DNA from: Collinsella sp. AF23-4AC
Lineage (GTDB): Bacteria > Actinomycetota > Coriobacteriia > Coriobacteriales > Coriobacteriaceae
Assembly: GCF_003462685.1 (NCBI RefSeq)
Contig: NZ_QRVE01000011.1
Location: forward strand, 1-59,576
Direction: 5' to 3'
Length of the DNA stretch: 59,576 nucleotides
Shown here: positions 1 through 7,378 of the stretch, piece after piece
Numbering within the stretch: position 1 is the stretch's first letter
Layout: every line of letters starts with the position of its first letter
Translations under genes and position numbers: made by a program
Notes under the pieces: model-generated
What the model was told of the DNA's origin: nothing
What the model saw: only the letters and a program-made list of their open reading frames with translations
Database searches by the model: none

Positions 1-24
1 CCCGTGGGTTATACCCTAAGAGCA

Positions 25-47
25 AACCACCCTTTTTAAGGGTGGTT
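25..47. terminator. Terminator-like hairpin
   Basis: Two perfectly complementary 10-base arms, AACCACCCTT and AAGGGTGGTT, are separated by three T residues. There is no clear U-tract after the stem, so it may be a bidirectional terminator of a gene lying left of the window. Confidence 0.5.
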
Positions 48-80
48 CTGATTCTCCTGGCCTGCTGCTGCCCCAGCTTC

Positions 81-168
81 CCACCTAGCTTTCCAGCTTT
101 CCACCTTAGGTGGTAAGTTAAGTGGAAAGCTGGAAAGCTAGGTGGAAAGCTGGAAAGTAAGTGGAAAG
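81..168. repeat. Nested inverted and direct repeats
   Basis: A perfect 24-bp inverted repeat has arms at 81-104 and 122-145 around a 17-nt centre. The right arm is also the first of three direct repeats beginning with GTGGAAAG at 122, 142 and 161, a spacing of about 20 bp. The block could fold into alternative hairpins or present a repeated protein-binding site. It contains no coding sequence. Confidence 0.75.
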
Positions 169-434
169 TTGACATGTAGGTGCGGGCTGAAGAGGGGTTA
201 ATAATTACACAAACCATACCAGCCAAACAAAAAGATACCAATCTGGTTGGTAAAACACCGTCAATGAGCCGCGAGCTAACTAGCTGCGTAAATAAAACCT
301 AAAGAACTGTTGCAAATTAATGGCAAATGCCCAGATGCCGCCGTGCGATTTTCAATTAACTGTTACGCGCAAACAGCAAAATGCTACTATCTAACATGCA
401 CGTAAGAAAGCAGATTAACGGTTAAGGCTAAGAA

Positions 435-839
435 GTGGCAGGTATGTCGGAAGCAACAAGGACTCGCACGCATGCGCCCGAGGTTAGGCAGCGCGCCGTC
501 GAGGTCCTCCAAGAGGGGGTCGGTCATCGCGCCCTCGCCGCGGAGCTCGGCATTCCCCAGGCCACGGCTCGTCAGTGGGCCCGCGCATATGCCGTGGGCG
601 GTGCCGACGCCGTTCTCAACGCCGGTTCGCATCATCACACCTATTCGTACGAAGTTAAGCTCGCCGTGGTCAAGGACCGCTTGGAAAACGGCTTAACGGT
701 TCGCGTGGCCATGATCAAGCACAAGATTCCTAGCGAGTCTTCGGTCAAGGCTTGGTGCCGTCAGTACCGCGAGAGCGGTGAGTCCGCACTGGTCGATAAG
801 CCGCGCGGTCGCAAGCCGCGCGTTAAAAAGGCGGAATAG
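435..839 (+). CDS. Small two-HTH DNA-binding protein, IS3/IS150 OrfA-like
   Basis: A 134-residue basic protein made of two consecutive helix-turn-helix units, about residues 15-55 and 70-115, followed by a Lys/Arg-rich tail (DKPRGRKPRVKKAE). Such paired HTH modules occur in the OrfA proteins of IS3/IS150-type elements and in free-standing regulators derived from them. No OrfB transposase, DDE domain or terminal inverted repeat is visible beside it, so a domesticated DNA-binding protein is more likely than an active insertion sequence. The start is uncertain: GTG at 435 gives MAGMSEATR, while ATG at 444 removes three residues and lies just after GGCAGG. The target is unknown. Confidence 0.7.
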   Translation: MAGMSEATRTRTHAPEVRQRAVEVLQEGVGHRALAAELGIPQATARQWARAYAVGGADAVLNAGSHHHTYSYEVKLAVVKDRLENGLTVRVAMIKHKIPSESSVKAWCRQYRESGESALVDKPRGRKPRVKKAE

Positions 840-860
840 CAAACGGGATGGTGCACCCAC

Positions 861-886
861 AGGGGCGCATTTTTCTTGCCGCCCCT
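861..886 (+). terminator. Hairpin after the HTH gene
   Basis: Arms AGGGGCG and CGCCCCT enclose a 12-nt T-rich loop 20 nt after the stop codon. The T-run lies in the loop and not after the stem, so termination is only plausible. Confidence 0.35.
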
Positions 887-963
887 CTGCTCCAATGCGG
901 GCGTGCCCTTACCCCGTACGCCTAAAACTCCCCAGTTGACCGAAAACCCGCCGCCGCTACTCC

Positions 964-1019
964 TCAATTGAGCTATAACGTTAAACAATTGCAGCGTTTT
1001 AGCATGGGGGAGTGATGGT
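964..1019 (+). promoter_or_regulatory. Probable promoter and RBS of the hydrogenase operon
   Basis: TATAAC at 974-979 could serve as a -10 box. Two copies of CAATTG (965-970 and 986-991) flank it. A strong Shine-Dalgarno (GGGGGAG, 1006-1012) fixes the first gene's start at ATG 1020; an ATG at 1014 is followed two codons later by a stop. The -35 box is not clear. Confidence 0.4.
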
Positions 1020-3902
1020 ATGACGCTACTGTATTTCCTTACCCTGTTTCCGCTGGTACCGGCGCTGGGCATGCTGCTCGCGCGCGGTGACCGCGCCCGC
1101 GATGCGGCGGGGCTCATAGGCTCCGGCATTATTATGGCGGTGACAGTTGTAGTCGCCGTCATGTTTTTTGGCACGGGTCCGCAGAGCTTTGAGGTTGCCC
1201 CCGGCACCTCGCATGTGCTCTCGATCATCAGTTCCGTTATCGACGTCATCCTGTGCGCTGTCATCCTGTACAACGCGTACAAATATAGGAACGCGCTCAC
1301 CACGGTGCTCGGCATAGTCCAGCTGGTGGGCTCGCTCGCCTTTGCAGCCATGACGCTGCCCGCGGCCGAAGCCGTCACGGCAACGCCACTCTACCTGGAC
1401 TACATGAGCGTGATCATGGTCCTCGCCGTCGGCATCGTTGGCAGTCTAATCTGCTTGTATGCCCTGGGCTACATGAAGGACTTCCAGGCCCATGACGAGC
1501 ACGAGGCCGCGCTGCGCGGGCAGACCGCGCCCGACCGTCGCCCGCAGTTCCTGGCGCTCATGTTCCTGTTCCTCTCGGCCATGTTCGTCATCGTGACGAG
1601 CGACAACCTTGAGTGGCTGTTCTGCGGCTGGGAAATCACCACCGTGTGTTCGTTCCTTATGATTGGCTACACGCGTACGCCCGAGGCCATCAAGAACGCC
1701 TTTACCCAAATCATCCTCAACATGCTGGGCGGCATCGCGTTTTTGGCCGGACTTATGTATCTGCACGTTAACGGCATGCCGCTGACCATCTCGGGCATGA
1801 TCGAGCTTTCCGGCACCGGAACCGCGCAGTCCGCGCTGCTGGTGATGCCGGTCATCCTGTTGTCGCTCGCCGCGCTCACCAAGGCCGCACAGATGCCGTT
1901 CCACACTTGGCTGTTGGGTGCCATGGTTGCACCCACTCCCACGAGCGCCCTGCTGCACTCGTCAACCATGGTCAAAGCCGGCGTGTTCCTGATGGTCAAG
2001 CTGAGCCCACTCTATGCCATCTACCCCGTGACCGGCTTTATGGTCACGAGTGTGGGTGCCATCACGTTTTTGCTCGCTGCACTCATGGCCATCTCGCAGA
2101 GCAACGCCAAACGCGTGCTCGCGTACTCCACCATTTCCAACTTGGGCCTCATCAGTGCCTGCTTGGGTGTCGGCGCGCCCGAGGCCGTATGGGCGGCCAT
2201 CTTCCTGATCTTGTTCCACACGGTGGCCAAGTCGCTGCTGTTCCTGTGCGTGGGCACGGCCGAGCATCATATCGGCAGCCGCAATATCGAGGACATGGAC
2301 GGCATGTTCAGCCGCATGCCGCACCTGACGCGTCTGATGATGCTGGGCATTATGGGCATGTTTGTGGCGCCGTTTGGCATGCTCGTGTCCAAGTGGGGCG
2401 CCCTGGTGGCGTTTGCGCAGACCGGCAACGTGCTCATGATCATGGTGCTTGCCTTTGGCTCGGCCGCGACGTTTTACTTCTGGGGCAAGTGGCTTGCCAA
2501 GCTTTCGGGCGTCGACCCCACGGCTCAAAACGTTGAGGTCAATGTCCATAAGACCGAATGGATGGCCCTCAACACCATCGCCGCGCTGCTGATTCTGTGC
2601 TGCGTGGCGTTCCCGCTCATCTCGAGCGGTCTGGTGTCGCCTTACTTGGCCATGGTGTTTGGCCGCGTGCCGTATGTTATCGGCAAGGACTCCATGTATC
2701 TGATGGTGGTTATCGTGGCATTTATCGCCGTGGTGCTGCTGACTTCATTCCGCGTGAGCAACAAACCGCACGTAAACGTATATCTTTCGGGCGTGGGAAC
2801 CGACAATTACCGCCATTTCCGCGGCTCGATGGGACGCGAGGTGAAGGCCGAAAAGCGCAATTGGTACTCGGAGGACGTCCTTGGCGAGAAGCGTATTGGC
2901 CCCGCGGGTAGCGTCGTATGCTGCAGCATTATCTTGTTTGCGCTGCTGTGTTGCGCATGGATTGGGCCCGAGCGGCTTGCCATGAGCGCGCCCTCGGTGC
3001 TGCGCGGCAAGTATTTCGAAGGTTCGGGCGTCGTGGGCATCTTTATTGGCACCGTGGCGTTTGCCTTGCTGGCGCCGCTTGCGGGCGGCTTGATCGACGG
3101 CATCGACCGCAAACTCTCGGCTCGCATGCAGGGCCGCGTGGGCCCGCGCCTGCTGCAGCCCTTCTACGACGTTGCCAAGCTGCTGCGCAAGGCCCCTGCC
3201 AGCGTAAACACCATGGACGATACCTATATGGCGTGCGCGCTCATCTTTACCGTCGTGGGCGGCGGCATCTTTGTGTCGGGCTCCAACACGCTGCTGTGCG
3301 CTTTTATGGTTACGCTCGCCGCGATCTTTGTGGTGCTGGCGTCCGCCTCGACGCAAAGCCCGTTTGCCCAGGTCGGTGCCGACCGCGAGTTGCTGCAGGT
3401 CATGAGCTACGAGCCCGCCGTTCTGCTGATGAGCGTGGGCCTGTACCTTGCCACCGATAGCTTTGATTCCATCGCCGTGACCGGACAGTCGGCGCCCATC
3501 ATCGTGTACAGCGCGCCCATTTTCTTGGCGCTGCTTGCGGTGCTTACCATCAAGCTGCGCAAGTCGCCGTTCGATCTTTCGTACTCGCATCACGCGCATC
3601 AGGAGATTGTCCAGGGCGTCGCCACCGAGATGAGCGGCGGCACGCTGGCCAAGATGACCCTTATGCACTGGTGCGAGACCGTGCTGTTTTTGATGTGGGT
3701 GGGCATGTTCTTTGTCTGGGACAACTCGGTGAGCTGGGTGGTCGCCCTGGTCGTGATGGCTGCGACGTATTTTGTCGAGGTTCTGATCGACAACACCTTC
3801 GCACGCAGCACCTGGCGCAGCTGCTTTAGGCTCGGATGGGGCGTGGCGCTGGTGTTTGGCCTGCTCAACCTTATGCCCATCCTCGTCGACGTGTTTATTT
3901 AG
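1020..3902 (+). CDS. Fused Ech hydrogenase membrane subunits EchA-EchB (NuoL-like + NuoH-like)
   Basis: A 960-residue polytopic membrane protein. Residues 1-575 are an antiporter-like NuoL/EchA/HyfB domain with the conserved TM5 glutamate (GWEITT, E205), Lys/His residues in the central helices (LTKAAQMPFHTWL, K288 and H295) and K319. Residues 630-960 are a NuoH/EchB/HycD domain with the signature RVGPRLLQPFYDVAKLL (706-722), DRELLQVMSYEPA (788-800) and KSPFDLS (848-854). A soluble linker of about 50 residues joins them. In ech operons these are normally two genes, echA and echB; here one uninterrupted reading frame carries both. The protein would form the proton- or sodium-translocating arm of a ferredoxin-linked, H2-evolving complex. 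The gene order that follows (C, D, E, F) supports the assignment. Confidence 0.88.
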   Translation: MTLLYFLTLFPLVPALGMLLARGDRARDAAGLIGSGIIMAVTVVVAVMFFGTGPQSFEVAPGTSHVLSIISSVIDVILCAVILYNAYKYRNALTTVLGIVQLVGSLAFAAMTLPAAEAVTATPLYLDYMSVIMVLAVGIVGSLICLYALGYMKDFQAHDEHEAALRGQTAPDRRPQFLALMFLFLSAMFVIVTSDNLEWLFCGWEITTVCSFLMIGYTRTPEAIKNAFTQIILNMLGGIAFLAGLMYLHVNGMPLTISGMIELSGTGTAQSALLVMPVILLSLAALTKAAQMPFHTWLLGAMVAPTPTSALLHSSTMVKAGVFLMVKLSPLYAIYPVTGFMVTSVGAITFLLAALMAISQSNAKRVLAYSTISNLGLISACLGVGAPEAVWAAIFLILFHTVAKSLLFLCVGTAEHHIGSRNIEDMDGMFSRMPHLTRLMMLGIMGMFVAPFGMLVSKWGALVAFAQTGNVLMIMVLAFGSAATFYFWGKWLAKLSGVDPTAQNVEVNVHKTEWMALNTIAALLILCCVAFPLISSGLVSPYLAMVFGRVPYVIGKDSMYLMVVIVAFIAVVLLTSFRVSNKPHVNVYLSGVGTDNYRHFRGSMGREVKAEKRNWYSEDVLGEKRIGPAGSVVCCSIILFALLCCAWIGPERLAMSAPSVLRGKYFEGSGVVGIFIGTVAFALLAPLAGGLIDGIDRKLSARMQGRVGPRLLQPFYDVAKLLRKAPASVNTMDDTYMACALIFTVVGGGIFVSGSNTLLCAFMVTLAAIFVVLASASTQSPFAQVGADRELLQVMSYEPAVLLMSVGLYLATDSFDSIAVTGQSAPIIVYSAPIFLALLAVLTIKLRKSPFDLSYSHHAHQEIVQGVATEMSGGTLAKMTLMHWCETVLFLMWVGMFFVWDNSVSWVVALVVMAATYFVEVLIDNTFARSTWRSCFRLGWGVALVFGLLNLMPILVDVFI

Positions 3903-3914
3903 GAGGCGGCATCC

Positions 3915-4517
3915 ATGGATCATAAAATGTCGCGCTCGCCGTGGGTTATTCATTACGACGGCTCGAGCTGCAACGGATGCGATATCGAGGTGCTGGCCTC
4001 GCTCACGCCGCTGTTCGATGCGGAGCGCTTTGGCGTGGTCAACACCGGCAACCCCAAGCATGCGGATATCTTTTTGGTGACGGGGTCGGTCAATGCCCAG
4101 AACCTGCCTGTCGTGCGCCAGATCTACAACCAGATGCTCGAGCCCAAGTGCGTGGTGGCGTGCGGCATCTGCGCGTGTTCGGGCGGCGTGTTCCGCGATG
4201 CCTATAACGTGATCGGCGGCGTGGACCGCGCGATTCCCGTGGACGTGTACGCGCCCGGGTGCGCCATTCGCCCCGAGACGGTGATCGATGCCATCGTGGA
4301 GGCGTGCGGCATCCTGGACCAGAAGGAGGCCGTGATGCGCGCCGGCGGCGACCCGCTTACCGTGGGCGGTGCCGCTACCTGGGACGGTGGCGTTGAGCTG
4401 GGCGAGGACGGGTTTGTGGCTGCGGGGGCCGGGACTGATGGTGCCGGTGACGACGTCGAGGCCGATTTGTCCGCTGGGAAGTCCGCCGCGCCCGCCGCTG
4501 CAAAGGAGGCCGAGTAA
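3915..4517 (+). CDS. echC: Ech-type hydrogenase small subunit (NuoB/EchC-like)
   Basis: A 200-residue protein whose first 130 residues are the NuoB-family small subunit that holds the proximal [4Fe-4S] cluster facing the NiFe site. Candidate ligands are SCNGCDIE (C19, C22), CGICACSGG (C83-C88) and APGC (C116). It lacks the long N-terminal Tat signal of uptake hydrogenases, as expected for a group 4 cytoplasm-facing enzyme. Residues from about 145 to 200 are an Ala/Gly/Asp-rich extension of unknown role. AGGAGG at 3901-3906, overlapping the end of the upstream gene, gives a good ribosome site. The stop overlaps the start region of the next gene, consistent with translational coupling. Confidence 0.88.
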   Translation: MDHKMSRSPWVIHYDGSSCNGCDIEVLASLTPLFDAERFGVVNTGNPKHADIFLVTGSVNAQNLPVVRQIYNQMLEPKCVVACGICACSGGVFRDAYNVIGGVDRAIPVDVYAPGCAIRPETVIDAIVEACGILDQKEAVMRAGGDPLTVGGAATWDGGVELGEDGFVAAGAGTDGAGDDVEADLSAGKSAAPAAAKEAE

Positions 4518-5230
4518 TGCAAAAGGCTATCTACACCACCGTCGGGATCGATGAACTGTTGCCGCATGTGCAGGCGCTCAAGGGTGCCGGCGCGCGCTTT
4601 GTGCAGATGCATGCCGAGCGCTGTGTGGACGACGGATCGTATCGCCTGGTCTATGCGTTCATCAACGTTCGTGCTGCCCAGGAGCAGATCGCACGGGACG
4701 GCAGCTATGCGATTGAGAACCTGGTAGTCGAGGGCATCGACCAGTACCAGGAGATTCCGTCCATCAGCTCGTACTATCCGGCAGTGTTCCCGTTTGAAAA
4801 CGAAGCGCACGACCTGTTTGGTCTTGCCATCACTGACATGCAGATTGACTTTAAGGGCTTTTTCTACCAGGTTTCGACTGCCGAGCCCATGAGCGTTATC
4901 ACGCCCGAGGTGAAGGCCGCGCGCGAGAAAGCCATGAAGGTCCGTGCCGCTGCCGAGGCCAAGGCGCGCAAGGCCGCGGCCGAAAAGGCCGCCGCTGCGG
5001 CTGCTGCAGGGGAGGGCGTTGCGGGCGCCGGCGATGCCGCGGGCGCCGCTGCTCAGCCCGCTGCGGCTGCCGGCTCCGATACTCAGCACGATGAGGCTGC
5101 TGCGAAGGCCGCGCCCAAGGCCGCCGAGATGGAGGCAAAGCTCGCCACCATGGATCCCGAGAAAGCGGCCAAGGTCCGCGCGGCGCTTGCCGCCAAGGCC
5201 GCCCGCGACAAGCAGAAAGAGGAGGCGTAA
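4517..5230 (+). CDS. echD: Ech-type hydrogenase subunit D (NuoC/30-kDa-like) with Ala-rich tail
   Basis: A 237-residue protein. Residues 1-130 match the complex I 30-kDa (NuoC)/EchD fold, with the family motif NEAHDLFGL near residue 95 and the typical compact alpha/beta segment before it. From about residue 133 to the end it is a low-complexity Ala/Lys/Glu tail with repeated AAEKA-like units, predicted helical or coiled. EchD proteins are usually little longer than the conserved part, so the tail is an addition; the neighbouring EchC also carries one, and the two could interact. The ATG overlaps the echC stop by one base. Confidence 0.82.
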   Translation: MQKAIYTTVGIDELLPHVQALKGAGARFVQMHAERCVDDGSYRLVYAFINVRAAQEQIARDGSYAIENLVVEGIDQYQEIPSISSYYPAVFPFENEAHDLFGLAITDMQIDFKGFFYQVSTAEPMSVITPEVKAAREKAMKVRAAAEAKARKAAAEKAAAAAAAGEGVAGAGDAAGAAAQPAAAAGSDTQHDEAAAKAAPKAAEMEAKLATMDPEKAAKVRAALAAKAARDKQKEEA

Positions 5231-5235
5231 GGTCC

Positions 5236-6324
5236 ATGGCACATCGCTCCGTTATTCCGTTTGGCCCGCAGCACCCGGTGCTGCCCGAGCCGCTTCATCT
5301 AGACCTGGTGATCGAGGACGACCGCGTCATCGAGGCAATTCCGCAGATCGGCTTTGTGCACCGCGGACTCGAGAAGCTCACCGAAAAGCGCGACATGCAT
5401 CAGTTTGGCTACATCGCCGAGCGCATCTGCGGCATTTGCGCCGTGGGTCACAGCTGCGGCTATGCCAGCGCCTGCGAGCGCATGCTCGACATCGAGGTAC
5501 CCGGCCGTGTGCAGTATATCCGCACCATTCTGCACGAGCTCTCGCGTATTCACTCGCATTTGCTGTGGCTGGGCCTGCTCGCCGATGCCTTTGGCTTTGA
5601 GGCACTGTTCTATCGGTCGTGGACCCTGCGCGAGCAGATTCTCAAGATCTTTGAGAGCACGTGCGGCGGGCGCGTGATTCTGTCGATTAACGAGATCGGT
5701 GGCCTTAAGCACGATATCGAGGACTCCGAGCTGGCGGGCATTGTCCAGACACTCGATGCCATGCGTTCCGATTACGAGGCCCTGGTGCATACGTTTTTGG
5801 ACGACGACAGCTGCGGTGAGCGCCTGCATGGCGTGGGCGTGATCAGCAAGAAGGACGCGCAGGAGCTTTCGATGGTCGGTCCGTTTGGGCGCGCCTCGGG
5901 CGTGGACTACGACGTGCGCATGTTTGGCGACGGTGCCTATGCGGACCTGGCTGCGTTTGAGCCGGTTGTCGCTACCTATGGCGACTGCTATGCCCGCTGC
6001 CAGGTGCGTTGCGCCGAGGTCACGCAGGCCATGGACATCATTAAGGAGCTTGTGGGCAAGATTCCGCACGACGGGATCGGCGGGCGCACCAAGCTTACGC
6101 CGGCCGACGGCGCGCGTGGCGAGGTTGTGATTGAGCAGCCGCGTGGCGAGGCGTATTACTATGTGCGCGGCAACGGCACCAAGAATCTGGACCGTTTTCG
6201 CGTGCGCACGCCGACGTCGCAGAACCTGGCGGGTCTGACACATGCGCTGCAGGGCGTGCTCCTTGCCAACGTGCCCATGATTATCCTGACCATCGACCCC
6301 TGCATTAGCTGCACAGAAAGGTAG
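5236..6324 (+). CDS. echE: Ech-type [NiFe] hydrogenase large subunit (NuoD/EchE-like)
   Basis: A 362-residue catalytic subunit. The NiFe site is bound by two CxxC motifs: RICGICAVGHS (C65, C68) and DPCISCTER at the very end (C356, C359). It belongs to the group 4 (Ech/CooH/HycE) branch related to complex I NuoD. The protein stops three residues after the last cysteine, so there is no C-terminal peptide for a maturation protease to remove, as known for CooH and some Ech enzymes but unlike E. coli HycE. GAGGAGG at 5220-5226 is the ribosome site. The expected reaction is reduction of protons to H2 with ferredoxin electrons. Maturation genes (hyp) are not in the window. Confidence 0.92.
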   Translation: MAHRSVIPFGPQHPVLPEPLHLDLVIEDDRVIEAIPQIGFVHRGLEKLTEKRDMHQFGYIAERICGICAVGHSCGYASACERMLDIEVPGRVQYIRTILHELSRIHSHLLWLGLLADAFGFEALFYRSWTLREQILKIFESTCGGRVILSINEIGGLKHDIEDSELAGIVQTLDAMRSDYEALVHTFLDDDSCGERLHGVGVISKKDAQELSMVGPFGRASGVDYDVRMFGDGAYADLAAFEPVVATYGDCYARCQVRCAEVTQAMDIIKELVGKIPHDGIGGRTKLTPADGARGEVVIEQPRGEAYYYVRGNGTKNLDRFRVRTPTSQNLAGLTHALQGVLLANVPMIILTIDPCISCTER

Positions 6325-6331
6325 GCACGGC

Positions 6332-6673
6332 ATGAGTTTGCTGACATTTGCCAAGACGGCCTTGGGCTCTATGGTCAAGCAGCCGGTCACGGTGTGCTAT
6401 CCGCAGGAGAAGCTCGCGGCACCCGAGCGCCTGCGTGGGCACATCGTTAACGACATGGACGCGTGCATTTGCTGCGGCATGTGCGCGCGTCGCTGCCCGG
6501 CGGGTGCGCTCGCGGTCGATCGCAAGGGTGGAACGTGGTCGATTGACCCGTATGCCTGCGTGGTGTGCGGCGAGTGTATCGAGAGCTGCCCCAAGCGCTG
6601 CCTGACTATGGACACCGCCCGCACTCCAGTCGCAGCGGACAAGACTCCCACAGTAGAAACCAAACCGGAATAG
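6332..6673 (+). CDS. echF: Ech-type hydrogenase ferredoxin subunit (NuoI/EchF-like)
   Basis: A 113-residue polyferredoxin with two [4Fe-4S] motifs, CICCGMCARRCP (C45, C48, C51, C55) and CVVCGECIESCP (C76, C79, C82, C86). It would pass electrons from soluble ferredoxin to the small subunit. It is the last gene of the operon, starts seven bases after echE and is followed by a GC-rich hairpin. The first 35 residues are the usual NuoI/EchF N-terminal arm; the last 20 are a short variable tail. Confidence 0.88.
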   Translation: MSLLTFAKTALGSMVKQPVTVCYPQEKLAAPERLRGHIVNDMDACICCGMCARRCPAGALAVDRKGGTWSIDPYACVVCGECIESCPKRCLTMDTARTPVAADKTPTVETKPE

Positions 6674-6683
6674 AGCTGGGATA

Positions 6684-6715
6684 GGGGCCGATGGGGCAAA
6701 TGCCCCACCGGCCCC
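6684..6715 (+). terminator. Terminator of the hydrogenase operon
   Basis: Arms GGGGCCG and CGGCCCC enclose a second perfect stem (TGGGGC/GCCCCA), giving a continuous GC-rich hairpin 10 nt after the echF stop. No U-tract follows, which is common in GC-rich genomes. Confidence 0.6.
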
Positions 6716-6746
6716 GCGCTTAAACGAGCGGTGGAGCCGCCGCGAA

Positions 6747-6900
6747 CAAAACTATGCCGGATTACTACGATAAATCGCCTGCCCCCAACCACGCCGCATT
6801 TGGCAAAATCAAAACCGCAGGTAGACGGCTTACAGTTTTGCAAAAAAGTCACGCGTGGTCGGGGATCTCATTTTTATCGTAGTAAACCGGCATAGTTTTG
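6747..6900. repeat. Palindromic repeat A, left copy (154 bp)
   Basis: The ends are complementary (CAAAACTATGCCGG at 6747-6760, CCGGCATAGTTTTG at 6887-6900), and the pairing extends inward imperfectly. The core contains CCCCCAACCACGCC and AAAACCGCAGGTAGAC. A second 154-bp copy lies at 14347-14500 on the other side of the adhesin gene. The size, terminal inverted repeats and absence of coding sequence resemble a miniature inverted-repeat or REP-type element. Confidence 0.75.
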
Positions 6901-6927
6901 AAATGACACCATATCCGTAACAGCCTC

Positions 6928-6974
6928 TGATCCCTCGGGGACGGAGGAAAACGGATCATTTTGGCCCTGCGAGG
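6928..6974. repeat. Short repeat X, left copy
   Basis: A 47-bp sequence beginning TGATCCCTCGGGGACGGAGG and containing GATCC/GGATC arms. A nearly identical copy in the same orientation is at 14268-14314. It sits between repeats A and B on both sides of the adhesin gene. Confidence 0.7.
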
Positions 6975-6994
6975 GCCGCCACGTGACCCCGCCG

Positions 6995-7152
6995 CCACGA
7001 AACCGGCCCATCTACTACTTTTGAGTGGCAACCCCCAACCATAGCGAAAAACGCAAAAACAAAACCGCAGGTAGAACACCTGCGGTTTTTTATGAAACGC
7101 GGTTATGGTCAGGGGTATCGGGCTAAACGTAGTAGATGGGCCGGTTTCGTGG
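6995..7152. repeat. Palindromic repeat B, left copy (158 bp)
   Basis: Perfect 24-bp terminal inverted repeats at 6995-7018 and 7129-7152, with an inner hairpin AAACCGCAGG/CCTGCGGTTT near the centre. The other copy, 14096-14253, has the same length. Its arms differ at one base pair and the change is compensated (CCGG/CCGG versus TCGG/CCGA), which indicates selection or a constraint for the folded form. Confidence 0.8.
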
Positions 7153-7247
7153 CGGGGGTTATTAATCAACCCCCTCTGGCTGGAGGAAATTGGGCCATTT
7201 TGGCCCGTCCATCTTCGGTCGTACCCGTTTTCCTGCGAAAACGCCGC

Positions 7248-7378
7248 GTCTCAACTTTGGTGAGACATTTGTCTCACGCCCAAAACAGAATCTGGAACAT
7301 GTGTCACCTGCCCTAATTGTGTCTCATTTCGTAACTTTAGGCTGTTGCAAGGTCTGAGACCGCGAGAAGGGAGACGCG
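7248..7378 (+). promoter_or_regulatory. Adhesin upstream region with five GTCTCA/TGAGAC boxes
   Basis: The hexamer GTCTCA occurs at 7248, 7271 and 7321, and its complement TGAGAC at 7261 and 7355. The first pair forms a perfect inverted repeat with a 7-nt centre, and GTCTGAGAC at 7352-7360 is palindromic. This density within 115 bp before a large surface-protein gene suggests a regulator binding array. GAAGGGAG before ATG 7379 is the ribosome site. Confidence 0.5.

Larger units (their letters stand above)
1..434. other. Intergenic region with hairpins and repeats
   Basis: No convincing gene is seen here. It holds a terminator-like hairpin (25-47), a block of nested inverted and direct repeats (81-168) and a short hairpin with six-base arms (236-241 and 247-252). 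The part from about 190 to 430 is clearly richer in A+T than the genes to its right and probably carries the promoter of the helix-turn-helix gene that follows, but no -35/-10 pair stands out. Confidence 0.5.

Noticed and set aside
122..168. Three 20-bp-spaced repeats considered as a CRISPR array
   Set aside because: The unit is too short, there are no distinct spacers and no cas genes; one repeat is also half of a palindrome.
435..839. An active insertion sequence at the left end
   Set aside because: Only an OrfA-like DNA-binding protein is present; no OrfB, DDE residues, terminal inverted repeats or target duplication were found.
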